Assembly: GCF_009674725.1 (NCBI RefSeq)
Contig: NZ_WKKH01000002.1
Coordinates: 62,001-126,000 of the forward strand
From: Pedobacter petrophilus
GTDB lineage: Bacteria; Bacteroidota; Bacteroidia; Sphingobacteriales; Sphingobacteriaceae
Direction: 5' to 3'
DNA: 64,000 nt
A program made the position numbers and the translations under genes. Shown piece after piece: positions 1 through 7,152 of this stretch (its first letter is position 1; each line of letters opens with the position of its first letter). Under the pieces are notes generated by a model, which worked only from the letters and a program-made list of their open reading frames with translations, searched no databases and was not told the origin of the DNA.

Positions 1-1326
1 CAAAGATTTTTCATCGATAAGATTACCGATATTAAAATCGAAAGTTTTAACATTACCCGTATAAGATGGAACATTGTTTTTATCGATCTTCATGTTTACA
101 TCAGAAACGATTCTGCCCAGCTTCGTTTTGAACTCGCCATAAGCGATAAAATCATTTTGAAAGCCTGTAAAACTTCCATTAAAGTTAATGTTGCCGAACT
201 TATTAACGATTACGGGAATCACTTTTTTCTTGCTATTGGTTACGCCGGCAAGAATGGCATCAAGATCGGTTTTGTTGGTGCCAGCCATTTCAATCTTCAT
301 ATCCATGAAGGTTTCGCGCCACTTTGGTAAACCCTTAAGAATGAAATCTCCTTTAATATAAGTGGCTTTACCTGCTTTAATAGAAAGATTCTTCGCCCGG
401 AGGTTGTTCACCAAACCTGTAATCTGCCCATCTATATCCAGGTCCAGTTTCATGTCGTTAAGTTCCGGTGTAAAAAAAGCAACGTCTTTGGAGGATAGGT
501 GGCTATTCTTAAACACGGCTTTCATCCTCACATTATCCACATAATGATTAAAATCCTTCAGGGATTTATATTTCATTTGATAATAATTGGTCAGGTAGCT
601 ATTATCGGTAACCAATAGTAAATTTTTTAATTCTATGGCGTTACTATCCAGGGTAGTTTCTGCGGTAAGATTTTTAAGGTAAAAGCCACTTTTTTCCTTT
701 AATGTCAGGTTTTTAACATTAGTTTTAAGCAGGTGGTTTTTCATGTCAAGCCCTTCAAAGATTCCGCTTATGGCTTTAACGTCAACATTGTCGAAGTTGA
801 CAGCTTTGCCTTGAGTGGTATCTTTAGCGGCGTAGTTTGTATAGCGAAAAGCAAATTGATTTAAAATAAGCCGGCTTAACTTTACATCATAAGGCTTACT
901 TTTCTTTTTCTTTACCTTAGGTTTACCAGAATCGAAGTAGTCTATGAGGAAATCGAGATTAGAAGACTTATCTTTAAAATCCTTTAGGAAAAATTGCCCG
1001 TTATTGATCTGAACGGTATTGATATCGATTATCTTTTTATCAAGAGAGAGCTGATTAATATCAACCATAAATTGAGGCGTGCGCAGTAAAGTGTCTTTTT
1101 GTAAATCGAGCACCACTAAATCTTCGAGCACAACAGATTTGAAAGGCTTAATGTAAAGGCTTTTAATGGTGATAGTCGTATTCAGCTCTTTAGACAAATA
1201 TGCCGCTGCTTTCTGCGCAACATAGGTTTGAACGGGCTTAAACTGTAATGAGAAAATAATAAGCGCAAGCAGCAAAATTATTGATGCAATTACCCAAAGG
1301 AGTATTTTAAATAGTTTTTTAATAAT
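1..1326 (-). CDS. TamB/AsmA-like translocation and assembly protein, N-terminal part (cut by window edge)
   Basis: The frame is open on the minus strand from about 1341 to the left edge (about 442 codons seen). It opens with a short basic stretch and one hydrophobic helix reading LLWVIASIILLLALIIF, then long beta-rich sequence. The N-terminus closely resembles that of the full-length TamB at 41462-46456, which has LLWIIASIIILVV and the same helix-then-repeat layout, so this is a second TamB/AsmA-like periplasm-spanning protein anchored in the inner membrane. Such proteins are thought to help outer-membrane protein assembly or lipid transfer. No ATG, GTG or usable TTG lies between the in-frame stop (1342-1344) and the helix; the likely starts are ATT codons at 1326 or 1323, or there is a sequence error. 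It is divergent from tsaD with only about 25 bp between. Family call is fairly firm; the exact role of this paralogue is unknown. Confidence 0.75.
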   Translation of the reverse strand, partial: MIKKLFKILLWVIASIILLLALIIFSLQFKPVQTYVAQKAAAYLSKELNTTITIKSLYIKPFKSVVLEDLVVLDLQKDTLLRTPQFMVDINQLSLDKKIIDINTVQINNGQFFLKDFKDKSSNLDFLIDYFDSGKPKVKKKKSKPYDVKLSRLILNQFAFRYTNYAAKDTTQGKAVNFDNVDVKAISGIFEGLDMKNHLLKTNVKNLTLKEKSGFYLKNLTAETTLDSNAIELKNLLLVTDNSYLTNYYQMKYKSLKDFNHYVDNVRMKAVFKNSHLSSKDVAFFTPELNDMKLDLDIDGQITGLVNNLRAKNLSIKAGKATYIKGDFILKGLPKWRETFMDMKIEMAGTNKTDLDAILAGVTNSKKKVIPVIVNKFGNINFNGSFTGFQNDFIAYGEFKTKLGRIVSDVNMKIDKNNVPSYTGNVKTFDFNIGNLIDEKSL

Positions 1327-1350
1327 TTCGCAGCTTAAAATTTAAATAAT

Positions 1351-2352
1351 TTGTCTGTTATACTTGCTATCGAGTCTTCTTGCGATGATACTTCAGTCGC
1401 TATATGTAACAACGGCAAAATTACGGCCAATGTTATTGCAAACCAAACTATTCATGAAAATTATGGTGGCGTAATCCCCGAATTGGCATCCAGGGTACAT
1501 CAACAAAATATTGTTCCAACTATTGAGCAAGCATTAAACAATGCAAAGGTTACAAAACAGGACATAAATGCTGTTGCCTTTACGCGCGGGCCAGGTTTGC
1601 TCGGTTCCCTTTTGGTGGGGGTTTCCTTTGCGAAATCTTTTGCACTTGCGTTAAATATACCATTAATTTCTGTTAATCATATGCATGCCCATATCCTGGC
1701 GCATTTCATTGATGATCCAAAACCGAATTTTCCGTTCCTATGCCTTACCGTTTCTGGCGGGCACACACAGATTGTGCTGGTTAAGGATTATTTTGATATG
1801 GAGATTGTTGGCGAAACCCTTGATGATGCAGCAGGAGAGGCCTTTGATAAAACGGCCAAAATCTTGCAGCTTCCTTACCCCGGCGGACCATTAATTGATC
1901 AGCATGCAAAATTGGGTAACCCCAGGGCGTTCAAATTTGCTGAACCACAGATTGCAGACCTGAATTTTAGTTTTAGCGGATTTAAGACTTCGATCCTTTA
2001 CTTCATCAGAAAACAGGAAAAGGAAAATCCAAACTTTATTGCCGAAAATTTAGATGATATTTGTGCATCTGTTCAACATAGCATTGTTCAAATTTTATTG
2101 AATAAGTTAAAGAAAGCGGCCAAACAATATGGGATTAATGAAGTGGCCATTGCAGGTGGCGTTTCTGCGAACTCCGGTTTGAGGAACGGTTTGCAGGAAA
2201 CTGCTGATGAACTTGGATGGAACGTTTATATTCCTGCATTTCAATATTGCACTGATAATGCCGGAATGATTGCCATTGCCGGATATCAAAAGTACCTGGT
2301 TAAAGATTTTGTTGGGCAGGAAGTATCGCCGATGGCAAGAATGGAGTTTTAG
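1351..2352 (+). CDS. tsaD: tRNA N6-adenosine threonylcarbamoyltransferase TsaD
   Basis: 333 aa, the normal length. TsaD transfers the threonylcarbamoyl group from TC-AMP to A37 of tRNAs reading ANN codons, in the cytoplasm, with TsaB and TsaE (not in this window). The ASKHA nucleotide-binding fold starts at once with ESSCDDTS (residues 8-15). The metal-binding HMHAH motif is at 110-114, followed by the SGGHTQ loop, and the C-terminal CTDNAGMIA segment carries the third metal ligand. The reading frame has no ATG: the first possible start after the upstream stop is TTG at 1351, which gives exactly the expected SVILAIESS N-terminus, so TTG is taken as the start. It stands alone, divergent from the TamB-like gene. 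Identification is secure. Confidence 0.96.
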   Translation: MSVILAIESSCDDTSVAICNNGKITANVIANQTIHENYGGVIPELASRVHQQNIVPTIEQALNNAKVTKQDINAVAFTRGPGLLGSLLVGVSFAKSFALALNIPLISVNHMHAHILAHFIDDPKPNFPFLCLTVSGGHTQIVLVKDYFDMEIVGETLDDAAGEAFDKTAKILQLPYPGGPLIDQHAKLGNPRAFKFAEPQIADLNFSFSGFKTSILYFIRKQEKENPNFIAENLDDICASVQHSIVQILLNKLKKAAKQYGINEVAIAGGVSANSGLRNGLQETADELGWNVYIPAFQYCTDNAGMIAIAGYQKYLVKDFVGQEVSPMARMEF

Positions 2353-2395
2353 GTTAGAGGGGTTTAGATAGGTTAGAGGTTTAGATAGGTGAGGT
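2352..2395. repeat. short degenerate tandem repeat after tsaD
   Basis: About 2.2 copies of an 18-19 bp unit made of GGTTAGAGG and TTTAGATA lie directly behind the tsaD stop codon. Similar simple, purine-rich tandem sequence is often seen as intergenic debris. No palindrome or coding potential is visible. Confidence 0.5.
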
Positions 2396-2483
2396 GTTTG
2401 GAGCGCTAGGGAAAGGATTAGCTAAACAACACAATTGCAATTCTAAACTTCCAATTAAGAATAATTAAATTGAATTTATAGAT

Positions 2484-2681
2484 ATGACTGGAGCATCATT
2501 GATATTCTGGATCGTTTGCGCGATACCACTTATCGGAATTTTATATTACCTGATTAGAAAAGACAAAAATAAGCTGAACGGGAGTTGGGGGGTAATTATT
2601 TTAGGCGCCTTGATTATTTCGGCATTATTAGTTATCGTTTATGTAACCAAAGATTTTAACGCAATATTTAGCCAGAACTAA
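2484..2681 (+). CDS. small two-helix membrane protein, function unknown
   Basis: 65 aa with an ATG start. Two hydrophobic segments (about residues 5-22 and 36-54) flank a short basic loop reading RKDKNK, so both ends probably face the same side of the membrane. It lies between tsaD and the terminator shared with recA, in the tsaD direction and about 130 bp behind it, so it may have its own promoter. There is no recognisable family motif. The clean ATG, the two well-formed membrane helices and the terminator directly after the stop support a real gene. Confidence 0.55.
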   Translation: MTGASLIFWIVCAIPLIGILYYLIRKDKNKLNGSWGVIILGALIISALLVIVYVTKDFNAIFSQN

Positions 2682-2692
2682 TTTTCCTTTTA

Positions 2693-2724
2693 ACAAAAAA
2701 AGCGCTGATTCAGCGCTTTTCTCC
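2693..2724. terminator. bidirectional intrinsic terminator between the small membrane protein and recA
   Basis: A perfect 7-bp GC-rich stem (AGCGCTG / CAGCGCT, 2701-2717) with a 3-nt loop is preceded by a run of A and followed by TTTT. It can therefore end transcripts in both directions. It sits in the 56-bp gap between two convergent genes. Confidence 0.85.
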
Positions 2725-2737
2725 TTTATATTTTGAG

Positions 2738-3751
2738 TTATTTCTCAGCCAGTTTTTCTCCGGTTACTTCAGCTTTAATCTTAATTTCAAGTTCATCTGC
2801 CAATTCAGGGTTATCACTTAACAGTTGTTTTACTGCATCTCTACCTTGACCTAATTTAGTATCTCCGTAAGAGTACCATGAACCGGCTTTTTTGATAATT
2901 CCGAAGTCAACACCTAAATCTACGATCTCACCATTTTTCGAAATTCCTTCACCAAACATTACGTCAAATTCTGCAATTCGGAAAGGTGGAGCCACTTTAT
3001 TTTTAACGATTTTAACTTTAACACGGTTACCTGAAACTTCGTCAGAATCTTTAATTTGTGAAATCCTACGGATGTCCAGACGTACCGAAGCATAGAATTT
3101 TAATGCGTTACCACCAGTTGTGGTTTCCGGGTTACCAAACATCACTCCAATCTTATCACGTAACTGATTGATGAAAATACAGCAACATCCGGTTTTTGAA
3201 ATCGTTCCGGTTAGCTTCCTTAAGGCCTGACTCATTAAACGTGCGTGTAAGCCCATTTTACTGTCGCCCATTTCACCTTCAATTTCACTTTTAGGAACCA
3301 ATGCTGCGACAGAGTCAATCACGATCACATCAATAGCACCAGAGCGAATTAAGTTATCAGCAATCTCCAATGCCTGCTCACCATTATCTGGTTGAGAAAT
3401 TAATAAGTTGTCAGTATCAACCCCTAATTTTTTCGCATAAAACTGATCGAAAGCATGTTCCGCATCAATAAATGCTGCTATACCGCCTTTTTTCTGTGCT
3501 TCAGCAATAATATGGGTAGCTAAAGTTGTTTTACCAGAAGATTCCGGGCCATAGATTTCGATTACCCTTCCTTTTGGAATACCGCCTATACCTAATGCGA
3601 TATCTAAACTGATTGAACCAGTTGAGATAAAATCAATAGGTTCGATAGCAGTATCACCAAGTTTCATGATGGTACCTTTACCATAAGATTTTTCTAATTT
3701 ATCTAGAGTTAACTGTAATGCTTTTAATTTATCAGGATTTGCGCTTGCCAT
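2738..3751 (-). CDS. recA: recombinase RecA
   Basis: 337 aa, close to the usual 340-350. RecA forms ATP-dependent filaments on single-stranded DNA, drives strand exchange and promotes LexA-type self-cleavage. Visible motifs are the Walker A loop GPESSGKT (68-75), Walker B VIVID (142-146), the FINQLR and [15 protein letters not shown] segments of the DNA-binding loop L2 region, and a lysine-rich C-terminus. A run of three cysteines (189-191) lies just before FINQLR. The start is ATG, and a TATATTTA box lies about 20 bp upstream. The gene is transcribed singly and ends at a shared terminator. Identification is secure. Confidence 0.98.
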   Translation of the reverse strand: MASANPDKLKALQLTLDKLEKSYGKGTIMKLGDTAIEPIDFISTGSISLDIALGIGGIPKGRVIEIYGPESSGKTTLATHIIAEAQKKGGIAAFIDAEHAFDQFYAKKLGVDTDNLLISQPDNGEQALEIADNLIRSGAIDVIVIDSVAALVPKSEIEGEMGDSKMGLHARLMSQALRKLTGTISKTGCCCIFINQLRDKIGVMFGNPETTTGGNALKFYASVRLDIRRISQIKDSDEVSGNRVKVKIVKNKVAPPFRIAEFDVMFGEGISKNGEIVDLGVDFGIIKKAGSWYSYGDTKLGQGRDAVKQLLSDNPELADELEIKIKAEVTGEKLAEK

Positions 3752-3771
3752 TTTTTTAAAATTTGATTCCG

Positions 3772-3779
3772 TAAATATA
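3772..3779 (-). promoter_or_regulatory. candidate -7 box of the recA promoter
   Basis: On the minus strand the sequence reads TATATTTACGG, one mismatch from the Bacteroidota -7 consensus TAnnTTTG, about 20 bp before the recA ATG. The same 11-mer precedes parC (50583-50593). No SOS-box palindrome is obvious around it. Inferred from position and motif only. Confidence 0.35.
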
Positions 3780-3874
3780 ATTGAATTGTCGGCTAAATAT
3801 GCTCGTGTTAATAACTTGTATTGCTAAAATATTTAGCTAAGTTAAAAGTTTTTTAGCTAATGTCAATAGTAAAG

Positions 3875-4549
3875 TTAAATTATTTTTATTTTAAGTAAGT
3901 CGCGTTCCTTTTGAGCCGTTAGCCGTTCGAAATAGCGGCACATATAGGTAATTTCACACACTTCGCATTTAGGGTTTCTGGCTACACAAACGTATCTTCC
4001 ATGAAGAATAAGCCAATGGTGTGCAATATGGATATCGTGTTGTGGTAAATTTTTAACCAGGTCTTTTTCTACTGCTAAAGGTGTTTTACCATCCGTTAAT
4101 CCCAGGCGGTTAGCCACGCGAAATACGTGTGTATCTACAGCCATCGCCGGTGCGTTATAAATTACTGAAGCAATTACATTAGCGGTTTTACGCCCTACGC
4201 CTGGCATTTTTTGCAGGTCATCTATCCCGGAAGGAACCACGTCATTAAATTCATTAACCAGGATATTGGCCATGCCCACCAGGTGTTTTGCTTTATTATT
4301 TGGATAGCTAATGCTTTTTATATAATCAAAAACAATATCTGGTGTAACTTCAGCCAGTGCTTTTGCATTTGGGAAGCGTTGAAATAAGGCAGGTGTAACC
4401 ATATTCACCCGCTTATCGGTACATTGAGCAGAAAGAATTACCGCAACCAATAATTGGTATGGATTATTGTAATGTAATTCGGTTTCTGCATCTGGCTGTT
4501 TGGCCGAGAAATGTTCTACAAAAAGTTTATAACGTTCTTTTTTAAGCAT
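3875..4549 (-). CDS. nth: endonuclease III (DNA glycosylase/AP lyase)
   Basis: 224 aa from the ATG at 4549. A longer frame begins at an ATG at 4600 but adds 17 residues with no family resemblance, so the start giving MLKKERYKLF is preferred. The enzyme removes oxidised pyrimidines and nicks the abasic site in base excision repair. The helix-hairpin-helix is at MPGVGRKTA (about 115-123) with the Schiff-base lysine K121, and the catalytic aspartate D139 is in VDTHV. The iron-sulfur ligands are Cys188, Cys195, Cys198 and Cys204 in the canonical C-x6-C-x2-C-x5-C spacing. It lies between recA and an efflux pump on the same strand. Secure. Confidence 0.96.
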   Translation of the reverse strand: MLKKERYKLFVEHFSAKQPDAETELHYNNPYQLLVAVILSAQCTDKRVNMVTPALFQRFPNAKALAEVTPDIVFDYIKSISYPNNKAKHLVGMANILVNEFNDVVPSGIDDLQKMPGVGRKTANVIASVIYNAPAMAVDTHVFRVANRLGLTDGKTPLAVEKDLVKNLPQHDIHIAHHWLILHGRYVCVARNPKCEVCEITYMCRYFERLTAQKERDLLKIKII

Positions 4550-4618
4550 GGGCAAATATAACAAGCAAATTGGTGAGTTACCACTTTCTCTGCTTTGCAT
4601 AAAGATTCAGGAAAATAA

Positions 4619-5806
4619 TTAATGCATTACGACATACTTTTGTGCTGTTGCTACGGATCCTTTACCAGATTTGCTTTTAATTAGCCAAAAGGCGAAAAAG
4701 GCACCAATTAATGCCATAGCGGCACCTACATAAGCTGGAGACGTGTAGTCAAAACCATAAACCAAAGGCAATCCTCCAAAAAAGGCACCCAGGGCATTTC
4801 CGATATTAAAACTCGCCTGACTGGCAGATGCGGCCAGCATTTCAGAACCTTTGGCCGATTGAATCATTAACATCTGGATGGGTGCGGCAAGTGAAAAAGC
4901 AACTGCACCAGTGATAAAGGTCATCACGAGTGCAAAAACCTGGTTTCCGGAAACGAAATGTACAATAGTTAGGGCAACAACCATCGCCAGTAACAACACA
5001 GCTGAGGCTTTGGCCGGTGAATATTTATCCGCCAGTAAGCCGCCGATAAAGTTTCCCGCCATCATACCTAAGCCGGCAAGCATCAAAATATAGGTTACCG
5101 ATTCTGGTGAAAAGCCTGCAACATCAGTCATCAATGGCGCAATGTAACTGTACCAGGTAAATAAACCACCTGTACCGATGGAGATCATTAAGATGATAAT
5201 CCATGCTTCTCTCTTTTTAAAGAAACTGAGTTCGGCTTTCAGGTCGCGGTTTTTGGCGGCTTCTAAAGCCGGAAGCCATAATTTAAGGCTTAACAAAGTA
5301 ATCAAGCCAACGGCAACCACTACTGCGAACGAAATGCGCCAGGAGAAGTTATGTCCGATAAAGGTACCCAACGGAACGCCCACAATATTGGCAATGGTTA
5401 AACCCATAAACATCAGCGAAACTGCTTGTGCTTCTTTTCCTTTTTTAGCTATCCGGCTGGCTACTACAGAACCAACACCAAAAAACGCGCCGTGGGGTAA
5501 GCCGGAAAGTAACCGGGCAATAAATAAAGTATTAAAGGTTGGTGCAAATGCAGAAAATGCATTAAAAGCGGTAAACATAACCATTAATGCGATGAGGATT
5601 TTTTTAGGCGGATATTTTCCGGCAATCATAATTAATAATGGAGCGCCAATAACCACGCCTAATGCGTATGCGGAAATTAAATGTCCGGCTTTGGGAATGC
5701 TTACCGTTAAATCTTTGGCAATGTCCGGAAGCAGTCCCATCATTACAAATTCTGTTATTCCGATGCCTAAACCACCTAAAGTTAAGGGCAGAAGATTTTT
5801 ATTCAT
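4619..5806 (-). CDS. MFS drug/sugar efflux transporter, AraJ-like (DHA1 family)
   Basis: 395 aa with about 12 hydrophobic helices, the normal size for a DHA1 major facilitator. The opening (LPLTLGGLGIGITEFVMMGLLP) and the helix-4 region RLLSGLPHGAFFG match the AraJ/YdhP/PbuE-like subgroup. Helix 5 contains a G-x8-G-x3-GP-like antiporter pattern (IVGVPLGTFIG). It would export small hydrophilic or drug-like compounds by proton antiport; the substrate cannot be told from sequence. It is a single gene, convergent with nothing, about 70 bp upstream of nth on the same strand, so the two may be co-transcribed. Confidence 0.85.
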   Translation of the reverse strand: MNKNLLPLTLGGLGIGITEFVMMGLLPDIAKDLTVSIPKAGHLISAYALGVVIGAPLLIMIAGKYPPKKILIALMVMFTAFNAFSAFAPTFNTLFIARLLSGLPHGAFFGVGSVVASRIAKKGKEAQAVSLMFMGLTIANIVGVPLGTFIGHNFSWRISFAVVVAVGLITLLSLKLWLPALEAAKNRDLKAELSFFKKREAWIIILMISIGTGGLFTWYSYIAPLMTDVAGFSPESVTYILMLAGLGMMAGNFIGGLLADKYSPAKASAVLLLAMVVALTIVHFVSGNQVFALVMTFITGAVAFSLAAPIQMLMIQSAKGSEMLAASASQASFNIGNALGAFFGGLPLVYGFDYTSPAYVGAAMALIGAFFAFWLIKSKSGKGSVATAQKYVVMH

Positions 5807-5975
5807 AGCGTACTTAGTGTTAGAATTACACTATGCAAAGGTATGGCTTTTTATTTTTTAAAATTGTAAAAATCCGGCCATCTTAGTGGTGCCTGTCCCT
5901 GGTACGCAACGCTACCATTATTTTAAATAAAGCAGCATTTCTATATTTTGAACCGGATAAATATCGCAAAAAAGT

Positions 5976-6011
5976 AAAAGGCTGCCCTACACTTGTAGAA
6001 CAGCCTTTTTT
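5976..6011 (-). terminator. intrinsic terminator behind the sigma factor operon
   Basis: The stem AAAAGGCTG / CAGCCTTTT contains a second inner stem (CTACA / TGTAG), with T-runs on both sides. It lies 16 bp behind the stop of the small gene at 6027 and faces that transcript. It may act in both directions. Confidence 0.75.
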
Positions 6012-6026
6012 AGCTCATGTAAATTC

Positions 6027-6221
6027 TTACTTCTTTCTGCTGTAGGCTAAGATCTTCTTGATGGTTTCATCCTGAGGATTTTTCGCTAAACGATCTAGCT
6101 TACCTTTTATTTGATCATAAAATAAGCTGATTTCTGCGTCAGATTCGATGTCAGTTTTAGGCTGAAACATGTTTTGAATAGGTAAGTTTACACTTGTGTT
6201 TGATGTAGAGGTTTTTGTCAT
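6027..6221 (-). CDS. small charged protein downstream of an ECF sigma factor, function unknown
   Basis: 64 aa from the ATG at 6221. The longer reading begins two codons earlier at a TTG. It has no membrane helix, no cysteine and no signal peptide. The N-terminal 25 residues are Ser/Thr/Asn-rich and probably disordered. The C-terminal part (EISLFYDQIKGKLDRLAKN) looks like an amphipathic helix. It starts 87 bp after the sigma factor stop, on the same strand and before a shared terminator, so it is probably co-transcribed. It lacks the zinc-binding or transmembrane architecture of a classical anti-sigma factor. Whether it regulates the sigma factor is speculation. Confidence 0.6.
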   Translation of the reverse strand: MTKTSTSNTSVNLPIQNMFQPKTDIESDAEISLFYDQIKGKLDRLAKNPQDETIKKILAYSRKK

Positions 6222-6308
6222 AAGCAACTAAATGTGATAAGTTTATAAACTTAACGATAGTTCAGATGCTTTATTTTATAGCCTACTACAAAAAACGTAA
6301 CATTTACG

Positions 6309-6893
6309 CTACCCTTTGTATGTCATCTCTTTCGTTTTAAGCATTTTCCTCAGATTACTCAAGGCATAGCGCATACGCCCTAACGCGGTATTGATGCTTA
6401 CATCGGTTAAATCTGCTATTTCCTTGAAACTCAAATCGGCATAATGACGCATTAGAAGCACTTCCTTCTGCTCATCAGGCAATAAATGAATCATTTCCTT
6501 TAGATCTTTATGGGTTTGATCACGAAGCATTTTATCTTCCGCGCTCTCATCATAAAACTGTAGCGTATTGAAGACATCCATTCCATCAGAACTGGTGATG
6601 ATTGGAGTTCGTTTCTCTTTTCTGAAATGATCAATAACGAGGTTATGCGCAATCCGCATTACCCAAGGCAAAAACTTTCCCTCTTCGTTATATCTTCCTG
6701 ATCGCAGCGTGTTAATTACTTTGATAAAGGCATCCTGAAAAATATCCTCTGCCAGATATTGGTCCTTAACCAATAAGTAGATAGAAGTATAAATCTTGCT
6801 TTTATGTCTTCGTAAAAGTTCCTGCAATCCGTTCTCGTTTCCGGTAATATATACCTTTACGAGGTCCTGATCGTTATATGATTGTAAATTCAT
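6309..6893 (-). CDS. ECF-type RNA polymerase sigma factor
   Basis: 194 aa, the usual size. Region 2 (about residues 25-90) carries DQYLAEDIFQDAFIKV and the promoter-melting segment FLPWVMRIAHNLVIDHFR. Region 4 (about 130-185) has LPDEQKEVLLMRHYADLSFKEIADLTDVS, a standard helix-turn-helix. There is no adjacent FecR-like or zinc anti-sigma factor and no SusC receptor nearby, so this is not the usual polysaccharide-uptake sigma. The small protein at 6027 follows in the same transcription unit. The gene is divergent from uvrA across about 260 bp. Regulon unknown. Confidence 0.93.
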   Translation of the reverse strand: MNLQSYNDQDLVKVYITGNENGLQELLRRHKSKIYTSIYLLVKDQYLAEDIFQDAFIKVINTLRSGRYNEEGKFLPWVMRIAHNLVIDHFRKEKRTPIITSSDGMDVFNTLQFYDESAEDKMLRDQTHKDLKEMIHLLPDEQKEVLLMRHYADLSFKEIADLTDVSINTALGRMRYALSNLRKMLKTKEMTYKG

Positions 6894-7086
6894 AGGTTTA
6901 CCTACACTAAATCCCGTACTGTTTGCTAAAAATTAATTTGTAGATGTTTAATTTCTATAGCTTATCTCCTATGTTTTTTGATTGAGTTGGTTTGGTTTTG
7001 AGGTTGTTAATGCCCAAAGAAAGTTATTTTTTTATCAAAATGCAAAAAATAAAATGTTAAAAAATAAATTAACCGTCTCAGTACCC

Positions 7087-7094
7087 TATTTTTG
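7087..7094 (+). promoter_or_regulatory. candidate -7 box of the uvrA promoter
   Basis: TATTTTTG fits the Bacteroidota consensus TAnnTTTG exactly, 58 bp before the uvrA ATG, within a very AT-rich 259-bp divergent gap (6894-7152). A clear TTG -33 element is not obvious. No other structure is seen in this gap. Confidence 0.45.
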
Positions 7095-7152
7095 TATCAT
7101 CTTAAAACCCAAATTACTTTCTGGGGTTTTCATAATATATTCTTAACGATAC

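Noticed and set aside
5178-5861. A 227-codon plus-strand frame inside the AraJ-like efflux gene
   Set aside because: Antisense shadow of the membrane protein, low-complexity composition and no family features.
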